This document shows, in pieces, positions 8,787 through 18,313 of a DNA stretch of 64,000 bases (positions are counted from its first letter, which is position 1; each line of letters starts with the position of its first letter). A program made the translations under genes and the position numbers. The DNA comes from Acetobacter pasteurianus subsp. pasteurianus LMG 1262 = NBRC 106471 (GTDB taxonomy: Bacteria > Pseudomonadota > Alphaproteobacteria > Acetobacterales > Acetobacteraceae). The stretch lies in contig NZ_CADO01000004.1 of assembly GCF_000285275.1 (NCBI RefSeq), forward strand, positions 1 through 64,000, in the 5' to 3' direction. The notes under the pieces are model-generated. The model was not told the DNA's origin, did not search any database, and saw nothing but the letters and a program-made list of their open reading frames with translations.

Positions 8787-10268
8787 ATGCGACACCATAT
8801 AAGGTTTTATCTGGGTCAGACTTTGCACGAAGTGTCTGATCTTTCTCCCACTCACACGGTATTGGACTGGCTGCGTGACCAGAAAGGGCTAACCGGCACC
8901 AAGGAAGGCTGCAATGAAGGAGACTGCGGGGCCTGCACCGTTATGGTTGTGCGCCTTGAAAATGGCCAACTGACATGGCGCAGCGTAAACGCCTGTATCC
9001 AGTTTTTGTGGATGCTGGACGGTGCACAGCTTTTTACCGTTGAGCATTTACAAAACCCCGATAGCTCCCTGCACCCGGTGCAGCAGGCCATGGTGGATCT
9101 GCACGGCTCTCAATGCGGGTTTTGTACGCCGGGTTTTGTCATGTCCATGGTGGCTTATGTGCAAAATGGCGGGGGGGATGACCCTAAAGCCATCAATACG
9201 GCTCTGGCTGGCAATTTGTGCCGCTGCACAGGATATGCCCCCATTATACGCGCCATGCAGCAGGCGCGCCGCATTATGGTGCAGCAGGGCAACCGTTTTG
9301 ATGTAGAAAAACAGGACATAATCCTGCGCCTTTCTGCCTTACAGGACGGCAGCAGTGTAGATATTCAAAACACCCATGGCCGCATCACTCTGCCTGCCAA
9401 TTCCGATGTGCTTGCCGCCGTTTATCAGGAAAACCCCAAGGCCACACTTGTTGCAGGCGCTACAGATGTTGGCCTGTGGGTTACCAAGCATTTGCGAGAT
9501 CTGCCACATGTTATTGCCGTAAGATCCGCCAAGGATCTGCATAAACTGGAACAACGTGATGGCGGTTTGTGGATAGGCGCAGCCGTAACATACACACAGG
9601 CTCTGCCTGCCTTGGCAACACATCTGCCAGATGCGCTGGAAACCATAAAACGCATTGGTTCTACGCAGGTAAGAAACGCAGCTACTGTTTGCGGCAACAT
9701 TGGCAATGCCTCACCCATTGGGGATGGGCCACCCTTGTTTATAGCCGCCGGTGCCGTGCTGCATTTGCGCCAAGGCGATACACGGCGGCAGCTTCCGCTG
9801 GAACACTACTTTGTAGAATACGGAAAACAGGACCGGCAGCCTGCTGAATTTATAGAAGGTATTTTTATACCGAACCAATCTGCGCAAACAGTTATGCGGG
9901 CTTACAAGGTTTCCAAACGGTTTGATCAGGATATTTCCGCCATTATGGCGGCGTTTGCAGTTTCCATAAATGCTGATGGAGAGATAACAGAAGCGCGTCT
10001 GGTTTTTGGCGGAATGGCGGGCATTCCCTGCCGCGCCAAAATGGCAGAAAAGGCTTTAGTTGGCCAAAAGTGGGATATGGCGGCGTTAGAAGCCGCACGT
10101 AAAGCCATACAGGATGACTTTACGCCCCTAACGGATATGCGCGGCAGTGCGTGGTATCGCTCCACAGTATCCGCCAACCTGTTAACGCGCTTTTTTGAAG
10201 AAACAGCTCCTCAAGGAAGCGCTCAACCTATCTGTCTGGAAGGTTGGAGGGAGATTTCCCATGCTTAA
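8787..10268 (+). CDS. xdhA: xanthine dehydrogenase small subunit (FeS/FAD)
   Basis: A 493-residue subunit with an N-terminal plant-type [2Fe-2S] domain (CNEGDCGACTV), a second [2Fe-2S] helical domain (CGFCTPGF and LCRCTGY), then an FAD domain of the molybdopterin dehydrogenase type (about residues 200-480, with VAGATDVGLWV and GSTQVRNAATVCGN). It passes electrons from the molybdenum subunit to NAD. The 3' end overlaps the xdhB start by eight bases. Confidence 0.95.
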   Translation: MRHHIRFYLGQTLHEVSDLSPTHTVLDWLRDQKGLTGTKEGCNEGDCGACTVMVVRLENGQLTWRSVNACIQFLWMLDGAQLFTVEHLQNPDSSLHPVQQAMVDLHGSQCGFCTPGFVMSMVAYVQNGGGDDPKAINTALAGNLCRCTGYAPIIRAMQQARRIMVQQGNRFDVEKQDIILRLSALQDGSSVDIQNTHGRITLPANSDVLAAVYQENPKATLVAGATDVGLWVTKHLRDLPHVIAVRSAKDLHKLEQRDGGLWIGAAVTYTQALPALATHLPDALETIKRIGSTQVRNAATVCGNIGNASPIGDGPPLFIAAGAVLHLRQGDTRRQLPLEHYFVEYGKQDRQPAEFIEGIFIPNQSAQTVMRAYKVSKRFDQDISAIMAAFAVSINADGEITEARLVFGGMAGIPCRAKMAEKALVGQKWDMAALEAARKAIQDDFTPLTDMRGSAWYRSTVSANLLTRFFEETAPQGSAQPICLEGWREISHA

Positions 10269-12606
10269 AAAGCATATCAACGCACCCACAACAGTTCCCG
10301 GTGGCGCAACACAAAGCCTGAAGCACGAAAGTGGGCGTCTGCACGTTTCCGGCAAGGCAACGTATATTGATGATATTCCCACACCCGCAAATGTTGTGCA
10401 TGTGGTGCCCGGGTTAAGCACCAAGGCCCATGCTCGTATAGTTTCTATGGATCTGGAGCCCGTTAAGAATTTTCCCGGCGTTTTGTGCGTGCTTACTGCC
10501 CAAGATGTGCTGGGAGAAAACCAGATCAGCCCCGTAGGCGCGGGGGATGAACCTCTTTTAGCTACAGATGAGGTTTTTTATTACGGCCAACCCATTTTTG
10601 CCGTTGTGGCTGAAACACGTCTGGCAGCCCGCAAAGCCGCACGCCAAGCCAAGATTGTTTATGAAGACCTGCCAACAGTTCTTTGTGTTGAAGAAGCCCG
10701 CCAAAAAGGCGGAGACATGGTGTGCCGTCCGCTCGAAATGGTACGCGGCAACGCTGAAAATGCCCTAGAAAACGCTCCCAAACGGCTTTCCGGGCGTATT
10801 ACGGTTGGAGGGCAGGAACAGTTTTATCTGGAAGGGCAAGCCGCACTCGCTACGCCGGGTGAAGAAGGGGAGATGCGTATATGCTCCTCCACACAGCACC
10901 CTACAGAAACCCAGCACATGGTGGCGCATATTCTTGACCGCCCCAGCAACCTGGTAACAGTGGAAGTACGCCGTATGGGCGGCGGCTTTGGGGGCAAGGA
11001 AACACAGGCAAATGCTCCCGCCTGCCTGGCAGCCTTGGCCGCAGAAATAACCCAGCGCCCAGCAAAATGTCGCCTTGATCGTGATGACGATATGATCATG
11101 ACAGGCAAGCGGCATGACTTTGTGATTGATTATGATGTTGGCTTTGATGCGCAAGGGCATATTCAGGGTGTAGATATGCTGCTGGCCGCACGGTGCGGAT
11201 GGTCTGCTGATTTATCTGGCCCGGTAACGGATAGAGCGCTGTTTCATGCAGATAACGCCTATTACTACCCGGATGTGCGGCTGCGCTCAGAACCCTTTCG
11301 CACCAATACGCAGTCCAACACAGCTTTCCGGGGGTTTGGTGGCCCCCAAGGCATTGCTGCTGCCGAACGGGTTATAGAAGAAATTGCCTTTGCCACAGGG
11401 ATGGACCCGCTGGATGTGCGTTTGCGCAACACTTACGGCAGGCAAGACAAAAACATCACACCGTATTTCATGACCGTGGAAGATTCCATTTCCCGGGAAA
11501 TCATGGAACAGCTTGCTGAGGAATGCGATTACCGTAAACGCCGTGAGGAACTCCGTGCCTTTAACCGCAGCAGTAAATACATCCGCCGTGGCATAGCCCT
11601 TACGCCCGTTAAATTTGGTATTTCCTTTACTGCCACGCATTTCAACCAGGCAGGCGCTCTGGTGCATGTCTATACGGATGGTTCCGTGCAGGTGAACCAC
11701 GGCGGCACGGAAATGGGGCAGGGGCTGCATACCAAAATGGTGCAAATTGCCATGCGGGAATTTGGCCTACCCGAAAACCGCGTGCGCATTACCGCTACAA
11801 CCACAGGCAAGGTGCCCAACACATCTGCTACAGCGGCATCCAGCGGGGCAGATCTAAACGGCATGGCTGTGCTGGATGCCATCAGCAAAATTAAGGAACG
11901 GCTCATCAGCTTTGCCGCCACACATTGGCAGGTACCAGAAAGCACCGTGCATTTTGGAGCCAATGGCGTGCAGGTGGGGGACAACTGTATTCCGTTCGTG
12001 GATGTGGTGAAGGCCGCCTATATGGCCCGTGTTTCGCTTTCCTCATCCGGTTTTTACAAAACACCCAAAATTTCGTGGGATCCAAAAACCGGTCGCGGTC
12101 GCCCATTTTATTATTTTGCCTATGGGGCCGCCTGCGCAGAAGTTGCGGTTGACCTACTGACTGGTGAAAACCGTATGGAGCGCGTGGATATCCTGCACGA
12201 TGCCGGGCAATCTCTAAACCCAATTCTGGATATTGGCCAAATTGAAGGGGGCTTCATACAAGGGGCAGGGTGGCTGACAATGGAAGAGCTGGTGTGGGAC
12301 CAAACAGGCCGGCTGCGCACACATGCCCCCAGCACCTATAAGATTCCAGCCTGCTCGGACCGGCCACCGATTTTTAATGTGAAGCTGCTTGAGAACTCCC
12401 CCAACCAGGAAGAAACCATCTTTCGTTCCAAAGCTGTGGGGGAACCACCTTTTGTGCACGGGCTGGCGGTATTGCATGCTATCTCGGACGCCATAGCGAG
12501 CATTGCGGACTACCGCATCTGCCCTCAGCTAGATGCGCCTGCCACACCAGAGCAGATTTTACGCACAGTGGAACGGCTTAAAAAACAAAAGGACATGCCT
12601 CACTAA
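10261..12606 (+). CDS. xdhB: xanthine dehydrogenase large subunit (Mo-cofactor)
   Basis: A 781-residue molybdopterin-binding subunit that oxidises hypoxanthine and xanthine to urate. The conserved GGGFGGKETQAN and AFRGFGGPQG motifs, the EMGQGLHTKM segment and the C-terminal KAVGEPPFVHG (with the catalytic Glu) are all present. ATG 10261 is preferred; an in-frame upstream codon at 10195 lies well inside xdhA. Confidence 0.95.
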   Translation: MLKKHINAPTTVPGGATQSLKHESGRLHVSGKATYIDDIPTPANVVHVVPGLSTKAHARIVSMDLEPVKNFPGVLCVLTAQDVLGENQISPVGAGDEPLLATDEVFYYGQPIFAVVAETRLAARKAARQAKIVYEDLPTVLCVEEARQKGGDMVCRPLEMVRGNAENALENAPKRLSGRITVGGQEQFYLEGQAALATPGEEGEMRICSSTQHPTETQHMVAHILDRPSNLVTVEVRRMGGGFGGKETQANAPACLAALAAEITQRPAKCRLDRDDDMIMTGKRHDFVIDYDVGFDAQGHIQGVDMLLAARCGWSADLSGPVTDRALFHADNAYYYPDVRLRSEPFRTNTQSNTAFRGFGGPQGIAAAERVIEEIAFATGMDPLDVRLRNTYGRQDKNITPYFMTVEDSISREIMEQLAEECDYRKRREELRAFNRSSKYIRRGIALTPVKFGISFTATHFNQAGALVHVYTDGSVQVNHGGTEMGQGLHTKMVQIAMREFGLPENRVRITATTTGKVPNTSATAASSGADLNGMAVLDAISKIKERLISFAATHWQVPESTVHFGANGVQVGDNCIPFVDVVKAAYMARVSLSSSGFYKTPKISWDPKTGRGRPFYYFAYGAACAEVAVDLLTGENRMERVDILHDAGQSLNPILDIGQIEGGFIQGAGWLTMEELVWDQTGRLRTHAPSTYKIPACSDRPPIFNVKLLENSPNQEETIFRSKAVGEPPFVHGLAVLHAISDAIASIADYRICPQLDAPATPEQILRTVERLKKQKDMPH

Positions 12607-12619
12607 TACGGAGCTGATC

Positions 12620-13435
12620 ATGCGAGAGGTTGCAAGGGTTCTTCAACACTGGCACCGTCACCCAGAACAGCTCATTCTTGTGCGTGTTACGGAAGCCAAA
12701 GGCTCCACCCCGCGCGAAACAGGTGCCTTCATGCTGGTGGGCACCTCTTTGCTGGCCGGAACAGTGGGTGGAGGCGCATTGGAGCATGAATGCGTAGCAC
12801 AGGCACGCCAGATGCTGTGCCAGCATGAAAAGCTGCGTGAACATGAATTTATTCTGGGTGGGCAAAATACCAACCAATGCTGTGGAGGCTGGGCACGTGT
12901 GCGGCTGGAGCGTATAACACCAGACATTGTGCGCGAACTGGAAAACAACATACGGCAAGAACTGGAAGCACGCCCGGTGCTACTTATGTTTGGGGCTGGC
13001 CATGTTGGCCGTGCCTTGGCTTATGCGTTGGCACCGTTACCCCTAAGGTTGATCTGGATAGACCCCAGAAAACAGGAATTTGGCGCTGTTCCTGCAGGCG
13101 TAGAAACACGCATAACAGACCAATGGGAACCAATATTGCACGCCGCACCAGCCAAAGCTGGCGTGCTGGTGCTTACACCCAGCCATACGTTGGATGCGTT
13201 AATTATAGAATCTGCTCTTTTGCGGGATGATCTCTCTTACGTGGGGCTTATTGGCTCTGCCACCAAACGCAGGCGGTTTGAACACAGTTTCCGCCAGCTT
13301 GGTATGGAAGAACAGCGCTTACAGTCCCTCATCTGCCCCATAGGAGAGCGCGGAATCAGGGATAAAAGGCCAGAAGTTATTGCTGCTCTGGTTGCGGCGG
13401 AAGTGGTGGAGCATGTGCTCCACCCATCCCTATAA
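12620..13435 (+). CDS. xdhC: xanthine dehydrogenase accessory protein XdhC
   Basis: A 271-residue protein with an N-terminal XdhC/CoxI domain and a C-terminal Rossmann domain (LMFGAGHVGRALAYAL). XdhC binds molybdenum cofactor, promotes its sulfuration and inserts it into XdhB. The start at 12620 is 13 bases after xdhB. The gene is convergent with hpxY, only four bases separating the two stops. Confidence 0.93.
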   Translation: MREVARVLQHWHRHPEQLILVRVTEAKGSTPRETGAFMLVGTSLLAGTVGGGALEHECVAQARQMLCQHEKLREHEFILGGQNTNQCCGGWARVRLERITPDIVRELENNIRQELEARPVLLMFGAGHVGRALAYALAPLPLRLIWIDPRKQEFGAVPAGVETRITDQWEPILHAAPAKAGVLVLTPSHTLDALIIESALLRDDLSYVGLIGSATKRRRFEHSFRQLGMEEQRLQSLICPIGERGIRDKRPEVIAALVAAEVVEHVLHPSL

Positions 13436-13439
13436 CTTT

Positions 13440-14795
13440 TTAAGCCATTTCCTTTTCTGGCAGGGGCACGCACCCTGCCAAGCCGCTTTTCTTCAGCGCC
13501 CGCGCAACACTAAACAGCGCGGCTTCCTGCCCCGGAGCAGCAACAAGCTGTAAACCAAGCGGCAAAGAGCCTGTATTTTTCAACGGCAAGCACAATACAG
13601 GCAAACCCGGCAGGCTAAGCGGTTGCGTAAACAGGCCCAGATTAGCTCTGGCAGATACAGGTTTACCGTCTACCATAATGGTTGGCGCATCCAGCAGAGG
13701 TGCTTCCCCCATAACAGCAGGCGCTATGAGAACATCTGTTTTCTGGAAAAGTTCGTGGATTTTCGTACGGAACCAGTTTCTAAAACGCTGAGCCTGCAAA
13801 TAGGTGGATGATGGCAACAAGGCTCCGGCAATCAGGCGGTCCCGCGTGGCAGGGTCATACTCTTCTGCCTGTTTGCGCAGGCGGGGCAAGTGCAGGTTTC
13901 CGCCTTCTGCCGCAGTTATCAAGAAAGATGCCGCACGTGCGCTTGCCACTTCTGGCAACTCAACCGTGCTGGTGGTTTGCAGGCTGGCACAAACACGGTC
14001 CAGCGCAGCCACAAGCTCAGGCGCCAGATTGGATGCAAACCATCCCCCTAATCTGGAAACCCGCAGCGTATCGGTTGCCGGTTCTGGCGCTGGTGTGCTG
14101 CCATCCATCACGTAAAATGTTGTAATCAGATCATCCAGAGAGGATGCAAAACTGCCCACCACATCCAAACTGGCAGAAAACGGATAGGCACCGGCGCGGG
14201 GCAGGCGGCCAAAAGTGGGCTTTATTCCCCACACACCGCATAATGATGCCGGAATGCGAATAGACCCATTGGTATCGGACCCAAGGGCAAAAGGCAGAAA
14301 ACCCGCAGCAACCGCCGCAGCAGACCCACCGGAAGACCCACCAGCCATACGGGCCAGATCATGCGGGTTATGGGTGGTGCCATAATGCGCATTTACGGTT
14401 GCAAACCCGTAAGCAAATTCATCCATGTTCAATGTTGCTACGGGAATGGCCCCGGCAGCTTTAAGCCGCTGTACAATGGCGGCATCTTTTTGCGCAGGTG
14501 GCATATTGCGCAGGACAATAGAGCCAGCCGTGGTCACATGGCCTGCAATATCAAACAGGTCCTTCACACCAAACGGCACACCCGCCAAAGGGGGCAAAGT
14601 TTGGCCCGCCTGCCGCATGGCATCTATTTTTTGTGCCTGCAGCAAAGCCTCATCTGCAAAAAGATGCGTAACACTCTGGATGCCATGATCCTGTGTACGC
14701 AACGTATTTAATGTTTCCTGAATGGTGGAAACTGCACTTTTTTTACCAGAGCGAATAGCCTCCGCAATGGCATGCGCGCTGGAAAAACGGGTCAT
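13440..14795 (-). CDS. hpxY: AtzE/HpxY-type amidase, oxalurate amidohydrolase
   Basis: Amidase-signature enzyme of 451 residues. The Ser-cisSer-Lys triad can be placed: Lys in GVPFGVKDLFD, the cis-Ser in MAGGSSGGSAAAVAAG and the nucleophile in GSDTNGSIRIPASLCG. It is closest in character to AtzE, the 1-carboxybiuret hydrolase, and to Klebsiella HpxY. Like those, it is coupled to a tiny AtzG/HpxX-like partner just upstream (four-base ATGA-type overlap). In this island the expected reaction is hydrolysis of oxalurate to oxamate; this is inferred from context and from the Hpx pathway. Confidence 0.82.
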   Translation of the reverse strand: MTRFSSAHAIAEAIRSGKKSAVSTIQETLNTLRTQDHGIQSVTHLFADEALLQAQKIDAMRQAGQTLPPLAGVPFGVKDLFDIAGHVTTAGSIVLRNMPPAQKDAAIVQRLKAAGAIPVATLNMDEFAYGFATVNAHYGTTHNPHDLARMAGGSSGGSAAAVAAGFLPFALGSDTNGSIRIPASLCGVWGIKPTFGRLPRAGAYPFSASLDVVGSFASSLDDLITTFYVMDGSTPAPEPATDTLRVSRLGGWFASNLAPELVAALDRVCASLQTTSTVELPEVASARAASFLITAAEGGNLHLPRLRKQAEEYDPATRDRLIAGALLPSSTYLQAQRFRNWFRTKIHELFQKTDVLIAPAVMGEAPLLDAPTIMVDGKPVSARANLGLFTQPLSLPGLPVLCLPLKNTGSLPLGLQLVAAPGQEAALFSVARALKKSGLAGCVPLPEKEMA

Positions 14796-14980
14796 GGAAT
14801 ATACTCGTATGCTGGTTCACACGTATCGGGCAGGGTGTGCTGTTCAACCAGTTTGGCATAGTGCGTCAAAAGGGCGGAATTGCTGATAACCCCCGGCAGA
14901 CATGTGGGAGAAAGATCAAGCCCTATGGTTGTAGCGCGTGCGCGCACAAGATTTTCCTGATCAGAGGAAGGGGCGGTCAT
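14792..14980 (-). CDS. hpxX: AtzG/HpxX-like small subunit (DUF4089)
   Basis: A 62-residue protein of the DUF4089 type. AtzG, its studied relative, forms a complex with the AtzE amidase and stabilises it. The stop overlaps the start of hpxY by four bases, matching the arrangement of atzG-atzE, so a stoichiometric complex is likely. The Pro/Tyr-ending C-terminus (EPAYEYIP) is typical of the group. Confidence 0.8.
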   Translation of the reverse strand: MTAPSSDQENLVRARATTIGLDLSPTCLPGVISNSALLTHYAKLVEQHTLPDTCEPAYEYIP

Positions 14981-14992
14981 GGGCCTATTTCC

Positions 14993-15397
14993 TTATAAAG
15001 CAGGTCTTTCGGTTTCTGGACGTGCCGCCATAAGCGACACATGGGCTGCCAGAATTTTCCATCCATTGTCAGTCCGGATCCATGTCTGCATCTGGCGGCC
15101 TATGCGGTCCGAGCCTTCACGCTGGAATTCCAGACTGACAACAGCACTTTCATTACCAATGGCGGTAATGGTGCGCCGCAGGTTACGGCGTGGGGGGCTT
15201 CCTCCTTTTCTGGAGCGGCGAAACGCAGCTATTTCTTCCGCCCCATACAGGTTTTCCCCCACGCCGTAGCGCACCACTTCCGGGCCACTCCAGAACAGAT
15301 CATCCAGAACTTGCACATCATTTTCGGCCAGAGCGCGTTCATAAAGGTCTGAACATGCCTCAACCTGCCGAAGTGTTTCTGGATTATTCAGTTCCAT
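14993..15397 (-). CDS. hpxZ: HpxZ/AtzH-like NTF2-fold protein (DUF3225)
   Basis: A 134-residue NTF2/SnoaL-like protein: aromatic and acidic N-terminal helix (YERALAENDVQVLDDLFW) followed by curved-sheet strands ending in GWKILAAHVS. AtzH was shown to have small-amide hydrolase activity despite this fold, and HpxZ is required with HpxXY in the Klebsiella oxalurate pathway. The gene is 12 bases upstream of hpxX in the same operon. Confidence 0.82.
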   Translation of the reverse strand: MELNNPETLRQVEACSDLYERALAENDVQVLDDLFWSGPEVVRYGVGENLYGAEEIAAFRRSRKGGSPPRRNLRRTITAIGNESAVVSLEFQREGSDRIGRQMQTWIRTDNGWKILAAHVSLMAARPETERPAL

Positions 15398-15414
15398 TAT
15401 GCTTCTCCCAACGG

Positions 15415-16656
15415 TTACGGCCAGGATGCCATAGCGGCATCTACAGCAGCGCCACGCGGGGGCTTAAACCCTTCAGCAGCCAAAGCTGCTTCCAATGCGC
15501 CCAATGTCAGCAACACTTTGTGTTTAACGGCATTGTAGCCCATGGTGCCAATGCGCCAGATTTTGCCCGTAAGCGGGCCAAAAGCCGTGCCAATTTCAAT
15601 GCCAAAATCATCACGCATACGCATGCGCACTTTGTCTCCATCCACACTGGCTGGAATCCATACGCCGGTTACGTTCGCCATACGGTGTGCATCATCACCA
15701 AAAATGGTCAGCCCCATTGCGCGTAGGCCCGCAATAAGCGCCGTGCTGGCCGTTTTGTGGCGGGCAAAGCGGTTTTCCAGCCCTTCTTCCAGCACAATAC
15801 AGGCGGCCTCTCTGGCGCCGTACAGCATGGTTGTTGCTTCGGTATGGTGGTTCAGCCGCTTTTCAGACCAGTAATCCATCACCATAGCCAGATCGAAGTA
15901 GTTGGATGGAATACGCGGGCGCTGCCCATCTGTAAGGCTTGCACTGCGGATACCGGCTTCTACATGACGGCGGGCCATAATGTGCTCGGCAGCCCGATCC
16001 GAAATGGTAATGGGGGCAGAACCCGGCGGCCCGCCCATGCATTTCTGCAAACCACCGGAGATCACATCAATGCCCCATTGGTCTGTGCAAACCGGCACGC
16101 CACCCAATGTGGCCGTAACATCTACATAGGAAAGAACATCGTATTTTTTACACAATGCCCCCACGCCATCCAAAGGCTGCGCCATTGTGGTGGAGGTATC
16201 TCCATGAATACAGGCCAGAACCTGCGGCTTATGTTCCTGCAATGCCGCTTCTATCTGCTCTAATGAGGCCACTTCACCCCACGGCAGATCAAGCGTGCAG
16301 ATTTCTGCCCCTATGCGCTCGGCAATTTCTGAAAGCAGCAAACCAAAGCGGCCAGCACGCACAATAAGCATTTTTGCGCCCGGTTCCACCAAGGAAACAA
16401 GAGCCGCTTCAATACCGGCCCGGGCCGTGCCATCTACCAGAAATGTCCACTGGTTCTCTGTCATGAATACCTGACGGTACAGCGCCATGGTTTCATTCAT
16501 ATATTCCGTCATTTCCGGGTCAAACTGCCCCAGCATATCGGCAGACATGGCGCGCAAAACACGTGGGTGAGCGTTAATGGGGCCGGGGCCCATCAGAAAC
16601 CGTTGGGGCGGATCAATCTGTTTGAACATTGGTGAAATCATACGGGTTTGCTCCAT
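15415..16656 (-). CDS. hpxJ: (S)-ureidoglycine--glyoxylate aminotransferase
   Basis: A class V PLP aminotransferase of about 413 residues, of the PucG/alanine-glyoxylate aminotransferase type. The N-terminal LMGPGPINAHPRVL motif and the PLP-lysine segment SGGLQKCMGGPPG are visible. PucG and HpxJ transfer the amino group of ureidoglycine to glyoxylate or another oxo acid, giving oxalurate. No ureidoglycine aminohydrolase or ureidoglycolate lyase gene lies in the window, which supports this route. ATG 16656 is chosen, two bases after the stop of the upstream gene; a longer in-frame start would overlap it. Confidence 0.87.
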   Translation of the reverse strand: MEQTRMISPMFKQIDPPQRFLMGPGPINAHPRVLRAMSADMLGQFDPEMTEYMNETMALYRQVFMTENQWTFLVDGTARAGIEAALVSLVEPGAKMLIVRAGRFGLLLSEIAERIGAEICTLDLPWGEVASLEQIEAALQEHKPQVLACIHGDTSTTMAQPLDGVGALCKKYDVLSYVDVTATLGGVPVCTDQWGIDVISGGLQKCMGGPPGSAPITISDRAAEHIMARRHVEAGIRSASLTDGQRPRIPSNYFDLAMVMDYWSEKRLNHHTEATTMLYGAREAACIVLEEGLENRFARHKTASTALIAGLRAMGLTIFGDDAHRMANVTGVWIPASVDGDKVRMRMRDDFGIEIGTAFGPLTGKIWRIGTMGYNAVKHKVLLTLGALEAALAAEGFKPPRGAAVDAAMASWP

Positions 16657-16658
16657 GA

Positions 16659-17984
16659 TTAAGCGGCTTTTTCTGATGGAATATTCTGGATGAAATCGCA
16701 CATGACACGTAAAGCCGTTTCTACATCCTCATCCTGCACAGCTTCGGCAGGGTTGTGGCTTATGCCTTTTTCACAGCGCATAAACAGCATGCATACAGGG
16801 GTAAGGGCAGCCATGATCATGGCATCATGCCCAGCCCCACTTACCAGCTTATAAGCCGGTTGCCCCGTGACGGCTTGAATGGATGCAGCCAGAACGTTGC
16901 TAAGTTGCGGGTTACACGGTGTGGCGGAAAGATCGTGCTGAAGTGCAAGTTCCATTTCCACGCCGCGTTTTTGGCTGATCTCGTGCAGGGCTTGGGTTAT
17001 TGTTTCTGCTGCTTTGTTGCGCACATTTTCCGTGCCAGCACGCACATCAATACTAAACTCTACCCAGCCCGGCACGATATTGGGCGCACCGGGCTTTACG
17101 CTCATTTGCCCAACGGTTGCCACCAGATCATCCGGGCCTGACTGCGCAATTTTTTCTATGCAGGAAATGGCTTCTGCCGCGGCGGCCAGGGCATCCTGGC
17201 GCAAATGCATGGGCAATGTGCCCGCATGCCCGGCCATGCCTTTCATTGTCACCTTAAACCGATATTGCGCGGCAATGGATGTGACCAAGCCTACTGCATG
17301 ATCCTTACTTTCCAGAACAGGGCCTTGCTCTATATGCGCTTCAAAATACGCCAGAACCTGAGAGGGCTTATAGCTGGCCTCCAGATAGTGTGCAGGGTCT
17401 AGCCCACTTTCTAGGAGTGCCTGCCGGATGCTAGTGCCTTGGGCATCCAGCACGTTTGGCAACGTATCCAAAGAACCAGCCACAGCGCGGGATGTCAGCA
17501 TGGAAACTGGAAAGCGGGACCCTTCTTCATCCCCAAACCCAATTACCTCTATGGCAAAGGGAAAACGCTTTTGCTGTGCATGAAAGCTGGCAACAGCCTC
17601 TATGCCCAGAATAACGCCTAATGTGCCATCGTACCTGCCAGCATTTTTCACACTATCAAGATGAGAGCCAATGAGCAGGGCAGGGGCGTTGGGGGTAAGA
17701 CCTTCATATCGGCCAATCAGATTACCTGCGGCGTCTATCCGGCAGTGCATGCCGGCTTCTTCCATCCATTCACGCACCTGCTTTACTGTCGCGGTATAGG
17801 CGGGGGAAAGATAGGAGCGGAACAGACCATCCGGTGTGTCTGAAAAAGGAGGGTACGCTAAAAAGTCACACCGTTGCACTGCCCTTTTCCCGGACGCATC
17901 AACAACACACAAAACATTGGGCTGGGTTTGCATACGGGCCTCTAGGGTTAGGAGGTCAATCAAAAACGCTACATCTCGCACCAT
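16659..17984 (-). CDS. hpxK: allantoate amidohydrolase (M20 family)
   Basis: M20-type zinc hydrolase of about 441 residues. Metal ligands can be read in GSHLDSVKNAGRYDGTLG (His, Asp), GFGDEEGSRF (Glu pair), HIEQGPVL and SGAGHDAMIM. The HIEQGPVLE motif marks the carbamoyl-amino-acid/allantoate branch. In this operon it would convert allantoate to (S)-ureidoglycine, the substrate of the next gene product. Beta-ureidopropionase or ureidoglycolate hydrolase activity cannot be ruled out by sequence alone. A second start at 17936, after a better Shine-Dalgarno (AGAGG), would remove 16 residues. Confidence 0.87.
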   Translation of the reverse strand: MVRDVAFLIDLLTLEARMQTQPNVLCVVDASGKRAVQRCDFLAYPPFSDTPDGLFRSYLSPAYTATVKQVREWMEEAGMHCRIDAAGNLIGRYEGLTPNAPALLIGSHLDSVKNAGRYDGTLGVILGIEAVASFHAQQKRFPFAIEVIGFGDEEGSRFPVSMLTSRAVAGSLDTLPNVLDAQGTSIRQALLESGLDPAHYLEASYKPSQVLAYFEAHIEQGPVLESKDHAVGLVTSIAAQYRFKVTMKGMAGHAGTLPMHLRQDALAAAAEAISCIEKIAQSGPDDLVATVGQMSVKPGAPNIVPGWVEFSIDVRAGTENVRNKAAETITQALHEISQKRGVEMELALQHDLSATPCNPQLSNVLAASIQAVTGQPAYKLVSGAGHDAMIMAALTPVCMLFMRCEKGISHNPAEAVQDEDVETALRVMCDFIQNIPSEKAA

Positions 17985-18313
17985 ATCAAGGGCGAAACAA
18001 ACTATACGCAGGTTTTTTCCGTTCTCTCAAAAGCAAAAAAAGCAATGTTGCATTGCCAAATTCAGATCAGGCGGTGCTCTTAAAACGGCAACAAGAAAAT
18101 GCCTTTTTTGTTTTTGTGCGTTCACTTATAAGCCTATATATATCGATATCGTATCGTTTTATCGCCCGCTGCCCGGAGCCTTAATCTCATGTCGGAAGCT
18201 TACTCAAAGATCTCTGCCGATTTCCAAATTACGGCTCTTACACAGGCCAATTTGAAGAAAAAGGCCTTCTGTTCCTGCATCGTTGTTAAGCTTCCCTGCT
18301 GAGGAATTTTCTC
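17985..18313. promoter_or_regulatory. divergent hpxK / TonB-receptor control region
   Basis: A 329-bp gene-free gap between two divergent transcripts. It contains an AT-rich stretch at 18127-18160 with iterated TATCG units, including the perfect palindromes ATATCGATAT (18140-18149) and CGATATCG (18144-18151), which look like an operator. A GAGGAA ribosome-binding site precedes the receptor ATG. No riboswitch or small gene could be supported. Confidence 0.45.
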
